64,000 bases of DNA from JALOLG01 sp963722415 (GCA_963722415.1 CAVRNI010000043.1:124001-188000); one strand, 5' to 3'; shown: positions 7,497 through 16,440, counted from the stretch's first letter. The notes: a model not told the origin generated them from the letters alone. Translations and numbers: made by a program.

Positions 7497-8554
7497 GCGT
7501 GACGCGACGGCTCGATGCGTTTCAGCAACGCCACCGGTGGGCGGGCTTCCCGCTCGCCGTCGTGTACAAGTTCGCCGAGGACCAGGGCCCGTATCTCGCC
7601 GCGCTGATCACGTACTACGGGTTCCTGGCGCTGTTCCCACTCCTGCTCCTCCTGGCTTCCATTCTCGGATTCGTGCTCGAGGGCGATCCGGATCTGCAAC
7701 GTCGAATCCTCGATTCGACGTTGAGCCAGTTCCCGGTCATCGGCGAGGAGCTCGGCGACCCGCGGGGGCTGCAGGGCAGCGGCGTTGCACTGGTGGTCGG
7801 CGCGCTCGTCGCGCTCTATGGCGCGTTGGGCGTGGCCCAGGCGTTGCAGAACGCGATGAACGTTGCCTGGGCGGTGCCGCGACACCGCCGTCCGAATCCG
7901 ATCCGGCTGCGACTCCGGAGCCTGGTGCTGATCACGGTCGGCGGGCTCGCCGTGCTGGCGACGACAGTCCTGTCGGCGCTCGGAGGCAGCGCTGGTGCGT
8001 TCGGCGCCGACCTCGAGCAGTGGAGCACGATCCTCGTCGTGTTCGTCTCCGTGGTGCTCAACGCCGCCGTGTTCATCCTCGCCTTCCGGATCTGCACGGT
8101 TCAGCGCATCGCCATCCGCAACCTCGTGCCCGGGGCGATCACCGCCGCCGTCTTCTGGCAGCTGCTGCAGCTGTTCGGTACGGCGTACGTCGGCAACGTC
8201 GTCAAGGGCGCCGGTGCCACGTACGGCGTGTTCGCGTTGGTCCTGGGGCTGCTGGCGTGGATCTTCCTCGCCGCCGTCGGTGTCGTGCTCAGCGCCGAGA
8301 TCAACGTCGTGCGGACCAAGCGCCTCTACCCACGGTCGTTGATGACGCCGTTCACCGACAACGTCGACCTCACGTCGGCCGATCGCAACGCGTACACCGA
8401 CTCGGCGAGGGCCCAGCAGGCCAAGGGCTTCCAGTCGGTCACGGTGAGCTTCGACGACGAGGGCCAGCAGGCGTCGGCGCGTCGTCGGCAACGGGCGGCG
8501 TCGAGCGACCCGATCGCCGACGTCCCGGCGGAGGACGAGACCAACGGCCTCTGA
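7493..8554 (+). CDS. YihY/BrkB family inner-membrane protein
   Basis: 353 residues with six hydrophobic helices between about 30 and 280. The family signature region is LITYYGFLALFPLLLLL near residue 40, and a later GAGATYGVFALVLGLL segment is also typical. A charged cytoplasmic tail of about 60 residues follows. Older annotation as ribonuclease BN was wrong for the family; its role in the envelope is unsettled. Start GTG at 7493, overlapping the MarR gene. Confidence 0.87.
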   Translation: MSVTRRLDAFQQRHRWAGFPLAVVYKFAEDQGPYLAALITYYGFLALFPLLLLLASILGFVLEGDPDLQRRILDSTLSQFPVIGEELGDPRGLQGSGVALVVGALVALYGALGVAQALQNAMNVAWAVPRHRRPNPIRLRLRSLVLITVGGLAVLATTVLSALGGSAGAFGADLEQWSTILVVFVSVVLNAAVFILAFRICTVQRIAIRNLVPGAITAAVFWQLLQLFGTAYVGNVVKGAGATYGVFALVLGLLAWIFLAAVGVVLSAEINVVRTKRLYPRSLMTPFTDNVDLTSADRNAYTDSARAQQAKGFQSVTVSFDDEGQQASARRRQRAASSDPIADVPAEDETNGL

Positions 8555-8597
8555 CGGCCTCATTCGCGGGACGAAGGTGGCCAGTCCGACTGCCCGA

Positions 8598-8624
8598 CGC
8601 GAGGAACCCGACTGGGACCTCGCG
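8598..8624. terminator. Hairpin between convergent genes
   Basis: CGCGAGG at 8598-8604 pairs perfectly with CCTCGCG at 8618-8624. An inner CCC/GGG pairing extends the stem. It lies in the 90-base space between the ends of the YihY gene and the fasciclin gene, so it could end transcription from both sides. There is no clear T tract. Confidence 0.45.
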
Positions 8625-8644
8625 CCGGGAAGCCACTGCACCGG

Positions 8645-9286
8645 TCAGCCCGGCATGAGGACGGCGTCGATGACGTGAATGATGCCGTTGCTCGCCTGGA
8701 TGTCGGTGGCGACGACCGCGACGTCGTTGCCGGCGGCATCGGTCAGGGACACCGATCCATCGGCAGCCACGTTGACGGTGAACGTCGCGCCGTTGACCGT
8801 GGTGACGGCTTGGCCATCGAGTCCGACGACGTCGGCGGCTGGCACCGCGCCGGCGACGACGTGGTAGGTGAGGATGCCGGCCAAGTCGCCGGTCGGGTCG
8901 GCGAGCAGCGTGTCGACGGTTCCGGCCGGCAACGCCGCGAAGGCGTCATCCGTCGGGGCGAACACCGTGAAGGGACCCTCGCCACGCAACGTCGCTTCGA
9001 GACCTGCTGCTTGGATTGCGGCGACGAGCGTCGTGAAGTCGCCGGCCGCGATCGCGGTGTCGACGATGTCGGCCTCGGCCGTCATCGTCGTCTCGGCCGT
9101 CATCGTCGCGTCGGTCGACACCGTCTCGGTTGACATCGCCGCATCGGTCGTCACGGTCGCGTCGGTGGTCAACGTGGTGCCCTCGACCGGCGCCGCGCCG
9201 GCGTCGTCACCGTCGTCACCGCAGGCGGTGGCGAGGAGACCGATGACGGCGAGGCCGGCAGCGAGTCGAATGATTCGTGTTTGCAT
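8645..9286 (-). CDS. Fasciclin-domain lipoprotein
   Basis: 213 residues. The start at 9286 follows GAAGGAG by about seven bases. A lipoprotein signal ends at the lipobox LLATAC, so the mature protein begins with Cys followed by GDDGDD. A Thr/Ser/Ala/Asp linker with short imperfect repeats (TTDATVTTDAAMSTETVSTD) follows. One fasciclin domain covers about residues 75-213, with FTVFAPTDDAFAALP and NGIIHVIDAVLMP as H1/H2-type motifs. Such proteins act in adhesion or envelope structure at the cell surface. It lies 44 bases after the cyclopropane synthase gene on the same strand and may be the last gene of that operon. Confidence 0.88.
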   Translation of the reverse strand: MQTRIIRLAAGLAVIGLLATACGDDGDDAGAAPVEGTTLTTDATVTTDAAMSTETVSTDATMTAETTMTAEADIVDTAIAAGDFTTLVAAIQAAGLEATLRGEGPFTVFAPTDDAFAALPAGTVDTLLADPTGDLAGILTYHVVAGAVPAADVVGLDGQAVTTVNGATFTVNVAADGSVSLTDAAGNDVAVVATDIQASNGIIHVIDAVLMPG

Positions 9287-9330
9287 TGGGGAACTCCTTC
9301 TTTCATGGGGGTATGGGAAATGGTGGAAAC

Positions 9331-10584
9331 TCACGCCCTGACGAGGGCGAACTGACTCACGCCGAGGTAGCGGGCGCGGAAACCGGCCTCGCAGTAGGCG
9401 AGGTAGAACTCCCACATGCGCCTGAAGACGTCGTCGAACCGCGGTCCGGCGATCGTCGGCCAGTTGGCGAGAAACGTCTCGCGCCAACACCGCAACGTGG
9501 TGGCGTAGTCGGGGCCGAAGTCGCGGCGTTCGGCGACCACCAACGACGTGTGGGCCTTCAGCGTCGACTCGATCGCGTCGACGGACGGCACGATCCCGCC
9601 GGGGAAGATGTACTTGTGGATCCAGGTGTAGGAGTCACGGGTGGCGAGCATCCGGTCGTCCGCGATCGTGATCGACTGCAGACCCACGCGGCCGCCCGGT
9701 CGGAGCAACCGATCGAGGGCGCCGAAGTAGTCCGGCCAGTAGCGCAGGCCGACCGCTTCGATCATCTCCACGCTCACGATCGCGTCGAACTCGCCGGTCA
9801 CTTCGCGGTAGTCGGCGAGGAGGATGTCGACGTGATCGGACACGCCCGCCTCCGCGACGCGACTGAGCGCGAGGTCGCGCTGCTCGGTCGACAGCGTGAC
9901 CGTGGTGACGCGCGCCCCGCGGCGCGCGGCCTGGATGGCGAGCTGTCCCCACCCGGTGCCGATCTCCAGCATTTCGCAGCCGGGTCCGACCGCGGCGAGG
10001 TCCAAGACGGCTTCGACCTTGCGGCGTTGCGCGGCGGCGAGATCGTCGCCCGCCTCGAACATCGCCGAGGAGTAGCTCAGCGTCTCGTCGAGGAACGCCG
10101 CGAACAGGTCGTTGGACAGGTCGTAATGGCGATGGATGTTCTGCCTTGCCTGCGATGGCGTGCCCTGTTCGACCGCGGGTTGGCGCCGTTCGACGAATCG
10201 CCTGAATCGCTGCAGCGGCTTGGGGACCAGCGTCGCGACGTTGCTCGCCAGGGGAGTGAGAAGGTCAGCGAGATCCGTACCGGCGCCGGTGTCCCAGTCG
10301 CCGGCCATGTAGGCCTCGCCGAAGCCGATCTTGGCGTCGACGGCAATTCGCGCGAAGAACGCGTCCGGCCGGTGGACGACCATGACCGGGTCGCCCACGC
10401 CACCCGCTCCGATCGAATTGCCGTCGGGGAACTGGACGCGCAGCGGCAGCTCGGCGACGGCGCGCCGGATGACCGGACGCGCGATGGCGCCGCGCAGCGG
10501 TGCCCGAGGCGGAACCGAAAGCCCACGCCAACTCGGCTCGAGGTCGGTGTTCCTCGCCGCGGTGTCGATCGTTACCGTGTTCAT
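9331..10584 (-). CDS. cfa: Cyclopropane-fatty-acyl-phospholipid synthase family
   Basis: 417 residues, the usual length of this SAM-dependent family. The SAM loop is EMLEIGTGWGQLAIQAA (about residue 205). HYDLSNDLFAAFLD and YIFPGG are family hallmarks, and SVEMIEAVG matches the conserved active-site region. The enzyme adds a methylene or methyl group to a cis double bond of membrane acyl chains. The ATG at 10584 overlaps the stop of the SDR gene, so translation is coupled. It is part of a five-gene operon with DUF1365 and FAD-oxidoreductase genes. That grouping is known in proteobacteria, in operons tied to singlet-oxygen responses and modified fatty acids. Confidence 0.9.
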   Translation of the reverse strand: MNTVTIDTAARNTDLEPSWRGLSVPPRAPLRGAIARPVIRRAVAELPLRVQFPDGNSIGAGGVGDPVMVVHRPDAFFARIAVDAKIGFGEAYMAGDWDTGAGTDLADLLTPLASNVATLVPKPLQRFRRFVERRQPAVEQGTPSQARQNIHRHYDLSNDLFAAFLDETLSYSSAMFEAGDDLAAAQRRKVEAVLDLAAVGPGCEMLEIGTGWGQLAIQAARRGARVTTVTLSTEQRDLALSRVAEAGVSDHVDILLADYREVTGEFDAIVSVEMIEAVGLRYWPDYFGALDRLLRPGGRVGLQSITIADDRMLATRDSYTWIHKYIFPGGIVPSVDAIESTLKAHTSLVVAERRDFGPDYATTLRCWRETFLANWPTIAGPRFDDVFRRMWEFYLAYCEAGFRARYLGVSQFALVRA

Positions 10585-11339
10585 CGCTGCCCCACCCGGC
10601 GCATGGCCGCGGCCCACAGCCGGACCGGCAGGAGGCGGGCGATCTTCATCAGCACCGCCATCGGAAGCGGGAAGACGATCTCCATCTGGCCGCGCTCCAG
10701 TCCGTTGCAGATCGATCGGGCAGCCGCGTCGGCGTCGATCATGAACGGCATGGGGAACGCGTTCTTGGCGGTGAGGTCGGTCCGGACGAAGCCGGGGCAC
10801 ACCGTCGTCACGGAGATGCCGTGCCCGGCCACGCCGCCGCGGAGCGCTTCCAGCATGTTGATCTGGGCCGCCTTGGTGGCGCCGTACGCCTCGGCGCCGG
10901 TGATGCCGCGGTAGCCGGCCACCGACGCCACGCTCACGAGCCGGCCGCGTCCGGCGCGGAGCATTTCCGGCAGCACCGCACCGATGCAGTTGTTGAGCCC
11001 CAGCAGGTTGATCTCGACGTGGCGGGCGAACAGGTCACGGTCCCAGGCGGCCGCGTTCATCTGCTCCCAGAAGCCGGCGTTGAAGACGACCATGTCGATC
11101 TCGCCGAGCTCGTCGCGCACGGCCGCGGCGGCGGCGTCGAGGGCGGAGCGGTCGGTCACATCGACCGGCACGACCGTCATCCGGCCGGCGGCGACCGAGT
11201 CGAGCGCGTCCGCGCGGCGAGCGGAGATCGCAACGTGGGCGCCCCGCCCGACCAACTCGATGGCGAGCGCAGCGCCGATGCCGCTCGACGCACCGACGAT
11301 CCAGATGTTCCGACCGGCGAGGCGGTGCCCGTCGTTCAT
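10581..11339 (-). CDS. Short-chain dehydrogenase/reductase
   Basis: 252 residues. Nucleotide motif GASSGIG at about 16-22, VFNAG at about 86 and the catalytic YGATK near residue 150, so a functional NAD(P)-dependent SDR. It overlaps the downstream cyclopropane synthase gene by four bases and starts one base before the end of the DUF1365 gene. It probably reduces or oxidises an acyl or sterol-like intermediate in the same lipid pathway. The C-terminal amphipathic stretch (MAVLMKIARLLPVRLW) could hold it at the membrane. Confidence 0.88.
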   Translation of the reverse strand: MNDGHRLAGRNIWIVGASSGIGAALAIELVGRGAHVAISARRADALDSVAAGRMTVVPVDVTDRSALDAAAAAVRDELGEIDMVVFNAGFWEQMNAAAWDRDLFARHVEINLLGLNNCIGAVLPEMLRAGRGRLVSVASVAGYRGITGAEAYGATKAAQINMLEALRGGVAGHGISVTTVCPGFVRTDLTAKNAFPMPFMIDADAAARSICNGLERGQMEIVFPLPMAVLMKIARLLPVRLWAAAMRRVGQR

Positions 11340-11340
11340 C

Positions 11341-12135
11341 TCAGACTCCTTCTTCGCTCACATGGTGCGGGCGGGTCACGATCGGCAGGCCGCGCAACCA
11401 GAGCCGGATGCCGTGCATGCGGATCAATGCCGAGACCCGCAGCGTCATCAGCGGCCGCCTGAGCGCGAACCCGGCGATCGTCGCCGTGGTCGCAGGCGTG
11501 GTCGTGCCGGCGAAGCTGGCGTCGAACACGGTGCGCCCGTTGCGACGGAGCGCGATCGTCACCTCGACGTGGTGGTCGGTGAGTGTGAAGCGCATCGCGT
11601 ACTCACCCGTCACGTCGTTGAACGGCGACACGTAGAACTGCTTGTCGACATCGACGTGGCCGTCTGGTTCCGGCGTCAGCAGGTACGCGTGTCGTTCGCC
11701 GTACGTGTTGTGCACCTCGGCAACCACACATCGCAAGCCGTGGTCGGTGCCGAAGCACCAGAACACGGTCAACGGGTCGAACACGTGGCCGAAGACCCGC
11801 GCGTTGGCGAGCATGACGATCCGGCCGCCCGCGCCGAGGTCGACGCCGCGCTGGGCGAGGAACCGTTCGACGTTGCGTTTGATTTCGCCGGACGCGTCGG
11901 GTCCCGTCCCGCCCAGGTGGTCGCGGGCGTCGAAGCGGGCAACCGGACGCAGGTACCACGGCGGACGGGGAAGGTGGTCGAGGTCGACCAGCCACTGGTA
12001 CACGCGGTGACGAAACTCGTGGCCGATCGGACGTCGGCGACGATGGGCGACGAAGCCGTCGACGATCGCCGGCAGCACCGGCAGGTCGTCGGTCGTTGTC
12101 GCGTCGTGGACCGCCGCCGCGTCGTCGGTCGTCAC
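11341..12135 (-). CDS. DUF1365 family protein
   Basis: 264 residues. VAHRRRRPIGHEFRHRVYQW at the N-terminus, NARVFGHVFDPLTVFWCF in the middle and FYVSPFNDVTGEY are typical of DUF1365. The family is almost always next to an FAD amine-oxidase-like protein and a cyclopropane synthase-like protein, as here, and is thought to act on membrane fatty acids. Its GTG start at 12135 overlaps the stop of the upstream FAD oxidoreductase gene. Confidence 0.88.
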   Translation of the reverse strand: MTTDDAAAVHDATTTDDLPVLPAIVDGFVAHRRRRPIGHEFRHRVYQWLVDLDHLPRPPWYLRPVARFDARDHLGGTGPDASGEIKRNVERFLAQRGVDLGAGGRIVMLANARVFGHVFDPLTVFWCFGTDHGLRCVVAEVHNTYGERHAYLLTPEPDGHVDVDKQFYVSPFNDVTGEYAMRFTLTDHHVEVTIALRRNGRTVFDASFAGTTTPATTATIAGFALRRPLMTLRVSALIRMHGIRLWLRGLPIVTRPHHVSEEGV

Positions 12136-13404
12136 CAGGCCACCCCGAGGCTGCGGGCGGCCTCGACACCCGAGCGGCAGCCGTCTTCGTGGAACCCCCA
12201 GCCGTGATAGGCGCCGGCGAAGGCAGTGCGCGGCGTCGTCAGCGAGGCCAGCCGGCCTTGTGCTGCGACGGCTTCGAGGTCGTAGATCGGGTGCTCGTAG
12301 TCCATCACCGCGATCACCGCGGCGGGGTCGATCCGGTCGCGGGCGTTGAGCGTCACCAGGTATTGCTCGGCGCTGTCGAGACCCTGCAGACGGTTCATCC
12401 AGTAGGTCACGACCGGGGCGTGATCTCCGTCGGGCGCCGCGGGCGTGAGGTAGTTCCACGACGCGCGGGCCCGCGGTGCGGTCGGGAGCAGACGGGCATC
12501 GGTGTGCAGGACGGTCTCGCTGCGGGAGTAGCGGAACGCCCCGAGGACGTCCTTCTCCTCGCGGCTGGCATCGGCCAGCAGGTCGAGCGCCTGGTCGGCG
12601 TGGGTGGCGATGACGATGGCGTCGTGTTCGCGCCACGATCCGGAGCGGTTCTGCACCGAGACCCCGGTGTCGTGGCGCAGCACGTTCGCCACCGCGTGGC
12701 CGGCGCGGACATGGGGCAGCCGATCGGCGATCGCGTCGACGTACGTGCGTGAGCCGCCGACCACGGTGTACCACTGCGGTGATCCGTACAGCTCGAGCAG
12801 GCCGTGGTGGGCCAGAAAGCGGAACAGGTACCGGGCGGGATAGTCCAACGCGGCGCCGGTGCCCATCGACCACACGCACGACACGAGCGGCACCGCGTAC
12901 AGACGCACGAACGCGTCCGAGAAGCGGTGCGCCCGAAGGAACTCCCCGTAGGTCGGTTGGTCGCTGTCGTGGGTTCGCTTCAACAACGCGGCGGCCCGCA
13001 TCTGGAAGCGCTTGATCTGCACGAGGACCGACATGAAGCGAGGATCGAGCGCGCGGCGCGGTCTGGGCGAACACACCACCCGCGCCACGCCCACCCGCGA
13101 ACTCGATGCCGCTGCGCTCGTCGCGGATGCTCATGCTCATCTCGGTCGGACGCGTCTGAACGCCGAGCTCGCCGAACAGTCGCCGCAAGTGGGGATACGT
13201 GCGGTCGTTGTGGACGATGAATCCGGTGTCGACCGCGAGCCGGGTGCCTGCGGGGTCGGTCACGTCGTGGGTGTGTGCATGACCACCGAGCCGAGCCTCG
13301 GATTCATAGAGGGTCACCTCGCACTGCTGTGCGAGCACGTAGGCCGCGGTCAGACCGGAGACACCGGCGCCAACAACGGCAACCGATCGACGGTCGCCGG
13401 TCAT
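12132..13404 (-). CDS. FAD-dependent oxidoreductase (amine oxidase-like), one frame change
   Basis: The N-terminal part starts at an ATG at 13404 and shows the FAD Rossmann motif AVVGAGVSGLTAAYVL, then GGHAHTHDV and VDTGFIVHN, typical of this COG2907-type family. The frame changes near 13070, after FAGGRGAGGVFAQ. The rest, from RRALDPRF to the stop at 12132, is intact, with WSMGTGAALDYPARYLF and the C-terminal AGAYHGWGFHEDG. Joined length is about 423 residues, normal for the family, so one indel (probably a sequence error) separates the halves. The start overlaps the upstream gene as ATGA. Predicted to desaturate or oxidise acyl chains together with DUF1365 and the cyclopropane synthase. Confidence 0.82.
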
Positions 13405-13776
13405 GACCGCCGCCCGGTCGCCGGGAAGGCGGCCGCGCAGATCAGGCCCCAGCCGGCTGCGACGGCGATCACCTTCACCCGCGACGACGCCGGCACCGAG
13501 ACGCCGAAGCCGACTGCGTCGCCGGCATCGCACGCCACCCTGACCGCGAGCGCGGTCCGCAATGCCGTACCTGGCGGGGCCAGCATCATGGCGGCTCCCG
13601 AGACGACGTCGCGCGCTCCGATCGCCCAGCCGAGGTTCCGCGTGTGCGCGCGAGGCCGGTCGGTCGGGCGTCACCAGGCCGGCGACTCGAGCGAGGGAGT
13701 GCGGCCGCGCCAGCGTGTACGCGCCGTAGGCGGCGGTGAGCGCCCCGAGGATCCGGGGAATTCGTGGCGATCGCAT
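13401..13776 (-). CDS. Small membrane protein (DUF4267-like), one frame change
   Basis: First gene of the lipid operon. From the ATG at 13776 the frame reads RIPRILGALTAAYGAYTLARP and continues to about 13650. The sequence then continues in another frame as AHTRNLGWAIGARDVVSG, AMMLAPPG and a second hydrophobic helix (VKVIAVAAGWGLICAAAF), ending at 13401. Joined length is about 125 residues with three or four hydrophobic segments. The resemblance to DUF4267 is a weak impression. One indel near 13650 breaks it. The stop overlaps the start of the FAD oxidoreductase. Confidence 0.6.
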
Positions 13777-13807
13777 GTGTGCTCCTCCTCGCTCGTCGTC
13801 GCCGAAG

Positions 13808-13829
13808 TTCTGTCTAGAGTCTGTACAAC
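13808..13829. promoter_or_regulatory. 11-bp direct repeats before lipid operon (CarH-like operator)
   Basis: TTCTGTCTAGA and GTCTGTACAAC are consecutive 11-base units sharing TCTGT with an exact 11-base period (core ACAGA on the other strand). They lie 32-53 bases before the first lipid-operon gene, in the spacer shared with the MerR/B12 regulator. CarH of Thermus is known to bind tandem 11-bp repeats with an ACA core; assignment here is inference. Confidence 0.5.
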
Positions 13830-13880
13830 TTCGTGGAGGAGAATATCCCTGGTCCGGCGAAAATCAACGGGAAATCAACA

Positions 13881-13902
13881 ACTTTTGTCGAACTTTTGTA
13901 GA
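13881..13902. promoter_or_regulatory. 11-bp direct repeats before MerR/B12 gene (CarH-like operator)
   Basis: ACTTTTGTCGA and ACTTTTGTAGA are consecutive 11-base units with 10 of 11 bases identical, ending nine bases before the GTG of the MerR/B12 gene. Upstream, AAATCAAC at 13861 and 13872 also repeats with an 11-base period. The match to the repeat size used by CarH tetramers supports autoregulation. Confidence 0.55.
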
Positions 13903-13910
13903 GTGTTGCC

Positions 13911-14810
13911 GTGGGACCTGATGACCAGCCCGGCGTGTTGCGGATCGGCGAGCTCAGCCGGCGCGTCGGCGTCAGCGATCACGTGCTCCGGGCGTGGGAG
14001 ACCCGATACGGGTTGTTGACCCCGGTGCGGTCGTCCGGCGGCTTTCGGCTGTACTCCGACGGCGACGAGCGTCGGGTCCGCCGCATGCAGTTCCACCTCG
14101 CCCAGGGATTGTCGGCGGCGGAGGCGGCGCGCTCGGCGATCGCCGAGGCGCGCACGGGCGCTTCGGCGATCAGTGTCTCGCTCGACGGGACCGACCGCCT
14201 CGAGCTCGACGAGCTCGCACGTTCGTTGCAGCGGGCGCTCGACGACTTCGACGAAGGCGCGGCGCAGACCGTGCTCGACCGTCTGCTGTCGGACTTCACG
14301 CTGGCGACGACGCTGCGCGACGTCGTCGTTCCGTACCTGCGCCAACTCGGCGAGCGCTGGGAGCGCGGTGAGATCACGATCGCGCAGGAGCATTTCGCCA
14401 GCAACGTGATCCGGGGACGCCTGGCGGGTCTGGCTCGCGGGTGGGGTGATGGTCACGGGCCCCGGGCGATCGTCGCCTGCCCGCCCGATGAGCTGCACGA
14501 CCTCCCGCTGCTGATCTTCGGGATCGTGCTCAATCGAACCGGATGGCGGGTCGACTACTTCGGGGCCAGCACGCCGATCGACGAGCTGGTCCAAGCGGCC
14601 GGTCGCTCACGCCCGGACCTGGTCGTCGTGGCGGCTACCACGACGGATCGCTTCACCGCGATCCTCGGCGAACTCACGCAACTCGCCGCCGTTGCACCGC
14701 TGGCCCTCGCCGGAGCGGGCGCGACACAGCACATGGCCGACGAGATCGGTGCCCGTCTACTGTCCGGCGACCCCGTCACCGCCGCCCAGCATCAAGGGCA
14801 GAGCTGGTGA
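13911..14810 (+). CDS. MerR family regulator with B12-binding domain (CarH/LitR type)
   Basis: 299 residues. A MerR winged helix (about 10-75, RIGELSRRVGVSDHVLRAWE) is followed by a helical bundle and a Rossmann-type cobalamin domain to the end. W150 followed nine residues later by E160-H161 is the Wx9EH signature of light-sensing adenosylcobalamin regulators. A DELHDLP stretch puts H196 where the lower axial His of CarH (ExHxxG) is expected, but the Gly is replaced by Pro. CarH-type proteins repress DNA in the dark as tetramers and release it in light. It diverges from the lipid operon across a spacer with 11-bp repeats, so light or singlet-oxygen control of membrane lipid modification is the likely circuit. 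Confidence 0.88.
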   Translation: MGPDDQPGVLRIGELSRRVGVSDHVLRAWETRYGLLTPVRSSGGFRLYSDGDERRVRRMQFHLAQGLSAAEAARSAIAEARTGASAISVSLDGTDRLELDELARSLQRALDDFDEGAAQTVLDRLLSDFTLATTLRDVVVPYLRQLGERWERGEITIAQEHFASNVIRGRLAGLARGWGDGHGPRAIVACPPDELHDLPLLIFGIVLNRTGWRVDYFGASTPIDELVQAAGRSRPDLVVVAATTTDRFTAILGELTQLAAVAPLALAGAGATQHMADEIGARLLSGDPVTAAQHQGQSW

Positions 14811-14838
14811 CGGTGACACCGAACCGCGCGATCAGCGG

Positions 14839-16440
14839 ATGAGCGACGCCCGCGGACGCGAGGTGCTCGTGCTCGGCGCCACGGGGTACGTCGGCGGCCG
14901 GCTGGTGTCGACGCTGCTCGAAGCCGGTCATCGCGTGCGGGTGTTGTCCCGCTCGCCGGGCCGGGCGGAGCGCTACGAGTGGTCCGATCGCGTGCAGTTG
15001 TTCACCGGCGACGTGCTCGAACCCGACACACTCGTGGCCGCGCTCGAAGGGTGCGACGCCGCGTACTACCTCGTCCACTCGATCGGCACGGGTGGCGATT
15101 TCGCCGCGACCGAGGCGACCGCCGCCCGCAACGTGCGCGACGCCGCCGACGCCGCCGGGCTGCGTCGGATCGTGTACCTCGGTGGCATGGGGAGCGGCGA
15201 CGCCTTGTCGAAGCACCTCGCGAGCCGGCACCACGTCGGCGAGATCCTCGCCTCCGGCCGCACGGCGACGACCGAACTGCGAGCGGCCGTGATCATCGGG
15301 TCGGGGTCGATCTCGTTCGAGATGCTGCGGTACCTCACCGAGGTGTTGCCAGCGATGATCACACCCCGCTGGGTGCGCACGAAGTGCCAGCCGATCGCCA
15401 TCAGCGATGTGCTGCACTACCTCACCGCCGTCCTCGATGATCCCGAGACGATCGACCGCGTGCTCGAGATCGGCGGGACCGACGTGGTCAGCTACGCCGA
15501 GATGATGCAGACCTACGCCGAGGTCGCGGGGCTGCCGCGCCGGGTCATCGTGCCTGTCCCTCTGCTCAGCCCCCGGCTCTCGTCGCGATGGGTCGGACTC
15601 GTCACTCCGTTGCCGGCACGGATCGCGGTCCCGCTCATCGACTCGCTGCGCCACGAGGTGGTGATGACCAACCGCGACATCGACACGCTCGTGCCCCACC
15701 AGCCGCTCGGATTTCGCGAGTCGCTCGAGTTGGCACTGCGCCACACCCGCGCCGAGGCGATCGATACGCGGTGGACGGACGCCGGATTCGCGTCGGCCGA
15801 CGCCATCCCGGGTGATCCCGATTGGGCCGGTGGCTCGATCTTCGAAGACCACCAGACGGTCGAGAGCGATGCGACGGCCGATGCGCTCTACCGCGCCTTC
15901 GCCCGCATCGGCGGGGAGCACGGCTACTACGTCGTCAACTGGGCGTGGTCGCTGCGGGGGCTGGCCGACAAGGTCATCGGCGGACCCGGGTTACGACGTG
16001 GCCGGCGCCATCCGGTCGACCTGCGACCGGGCGAGGCGCTCGACTTCTGGCGTGTGGTCGAGGTGGAGCCCGGCCACCAGTTGGTGCTCGAAGCCGAGAT
16101 GAAGGTGCCCGGCAAGGCGTGGCTGACGTGGCGCATCGAACCCGGCACGGCGTCCGGCACGTTGCAGCTGCACCAGGTCGCCTTCTTCGCCCCCAAGGGT
16201 CTGTTCGGCCGCCTGTACTGGTACGTGATGCTGCCGTTCCACTGGCTGATCTTCCGGCGCATGGCCCACGCCATCGCCGACCACGCGGCGAACGGCGAGC
16301 CGGAGCCGCGCTCGGCTCACGCGAGTGGTCAGAGCAGCTGCTGGATCATCAGCGACGTCGCCCAGCGTCGGAACCGTTCGACGTCCCAGCCGCAATCGGT
16401 GACCAGGAGCTCGTACAGCTCCTCGTTCATCACGGCGTAG
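14839..16440 (+). CDS. NAD(P)-binding protein with DUF2867 domain
   Basis: 533 residues. The N-terminal half is an atypical SDR of the NAD(P)H-binding type, with LGATGYVGGRLVS at about residues 11-23 and YLVHSIGTG near 80. The C-terminal half (about 310-480) is the DUF2867 domain, with FWRVVEVEPGHQLVLEAEMK. The ATG at 14839 is 28 bases after the MerR/B12 gene on the same strand, so the two may be cotranscribed. The last 37 residues overlap the TetR gene on the other strand and are Ser/Arg rich, unlike the family, so the true end may be near 16320. Confidence 0.82.
   Translation: MSDARGREVLVLGATGYVGGRLVSTLLEAGHRVRVLSRSPGRAERYEWSDRVQLFTGDVLEPDTLVAALEGCDAAYYLVHSIGTGGDFAATEATAARNVRDAADAAGLRRIVYLGGMGSGDALSKHLASRHHVGEILASGRTATTELRAAVIIGSGSISFEMLRYLTEVLPAMITPRWVRTKCQPIAISDVLHYLTAVLDDPETIDRVLEIGGTDVVSYAEMMQTYAEVAGLPRRVIVPVPLLSPRLSSRWVGLVTPLPARIAVPLIDSLRHEVVMTNRDIDTLVPHQPLGFRESLELALRHTRAEAIDTRWTDAGFASADAIPGDPDWAGGSIFEDHQTVESDATADALYRAFARIGGEHGYYVVNWAWSLRGLADKVIGGPGLRRGRRHPVDLRPGEALDFWRVVEVEPGHQLVLEAEMKVPGKAWLTWRIEPGTASGTLQLHQVAFFAPKGLFGRLYWYVMLPFHWLIFRRMAHAIADHAANGEPEPRSAHASGQSSCWIISDVAQRRNRSTSQPQSVTRSSYSSSFITA

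Noticed and set aside
9277..10914. 545-codon plus-strand frame over the cyclopropane synthase
   Set aside because: Shadow of the well-supported cfa and SDR genes; no recognisable motif.
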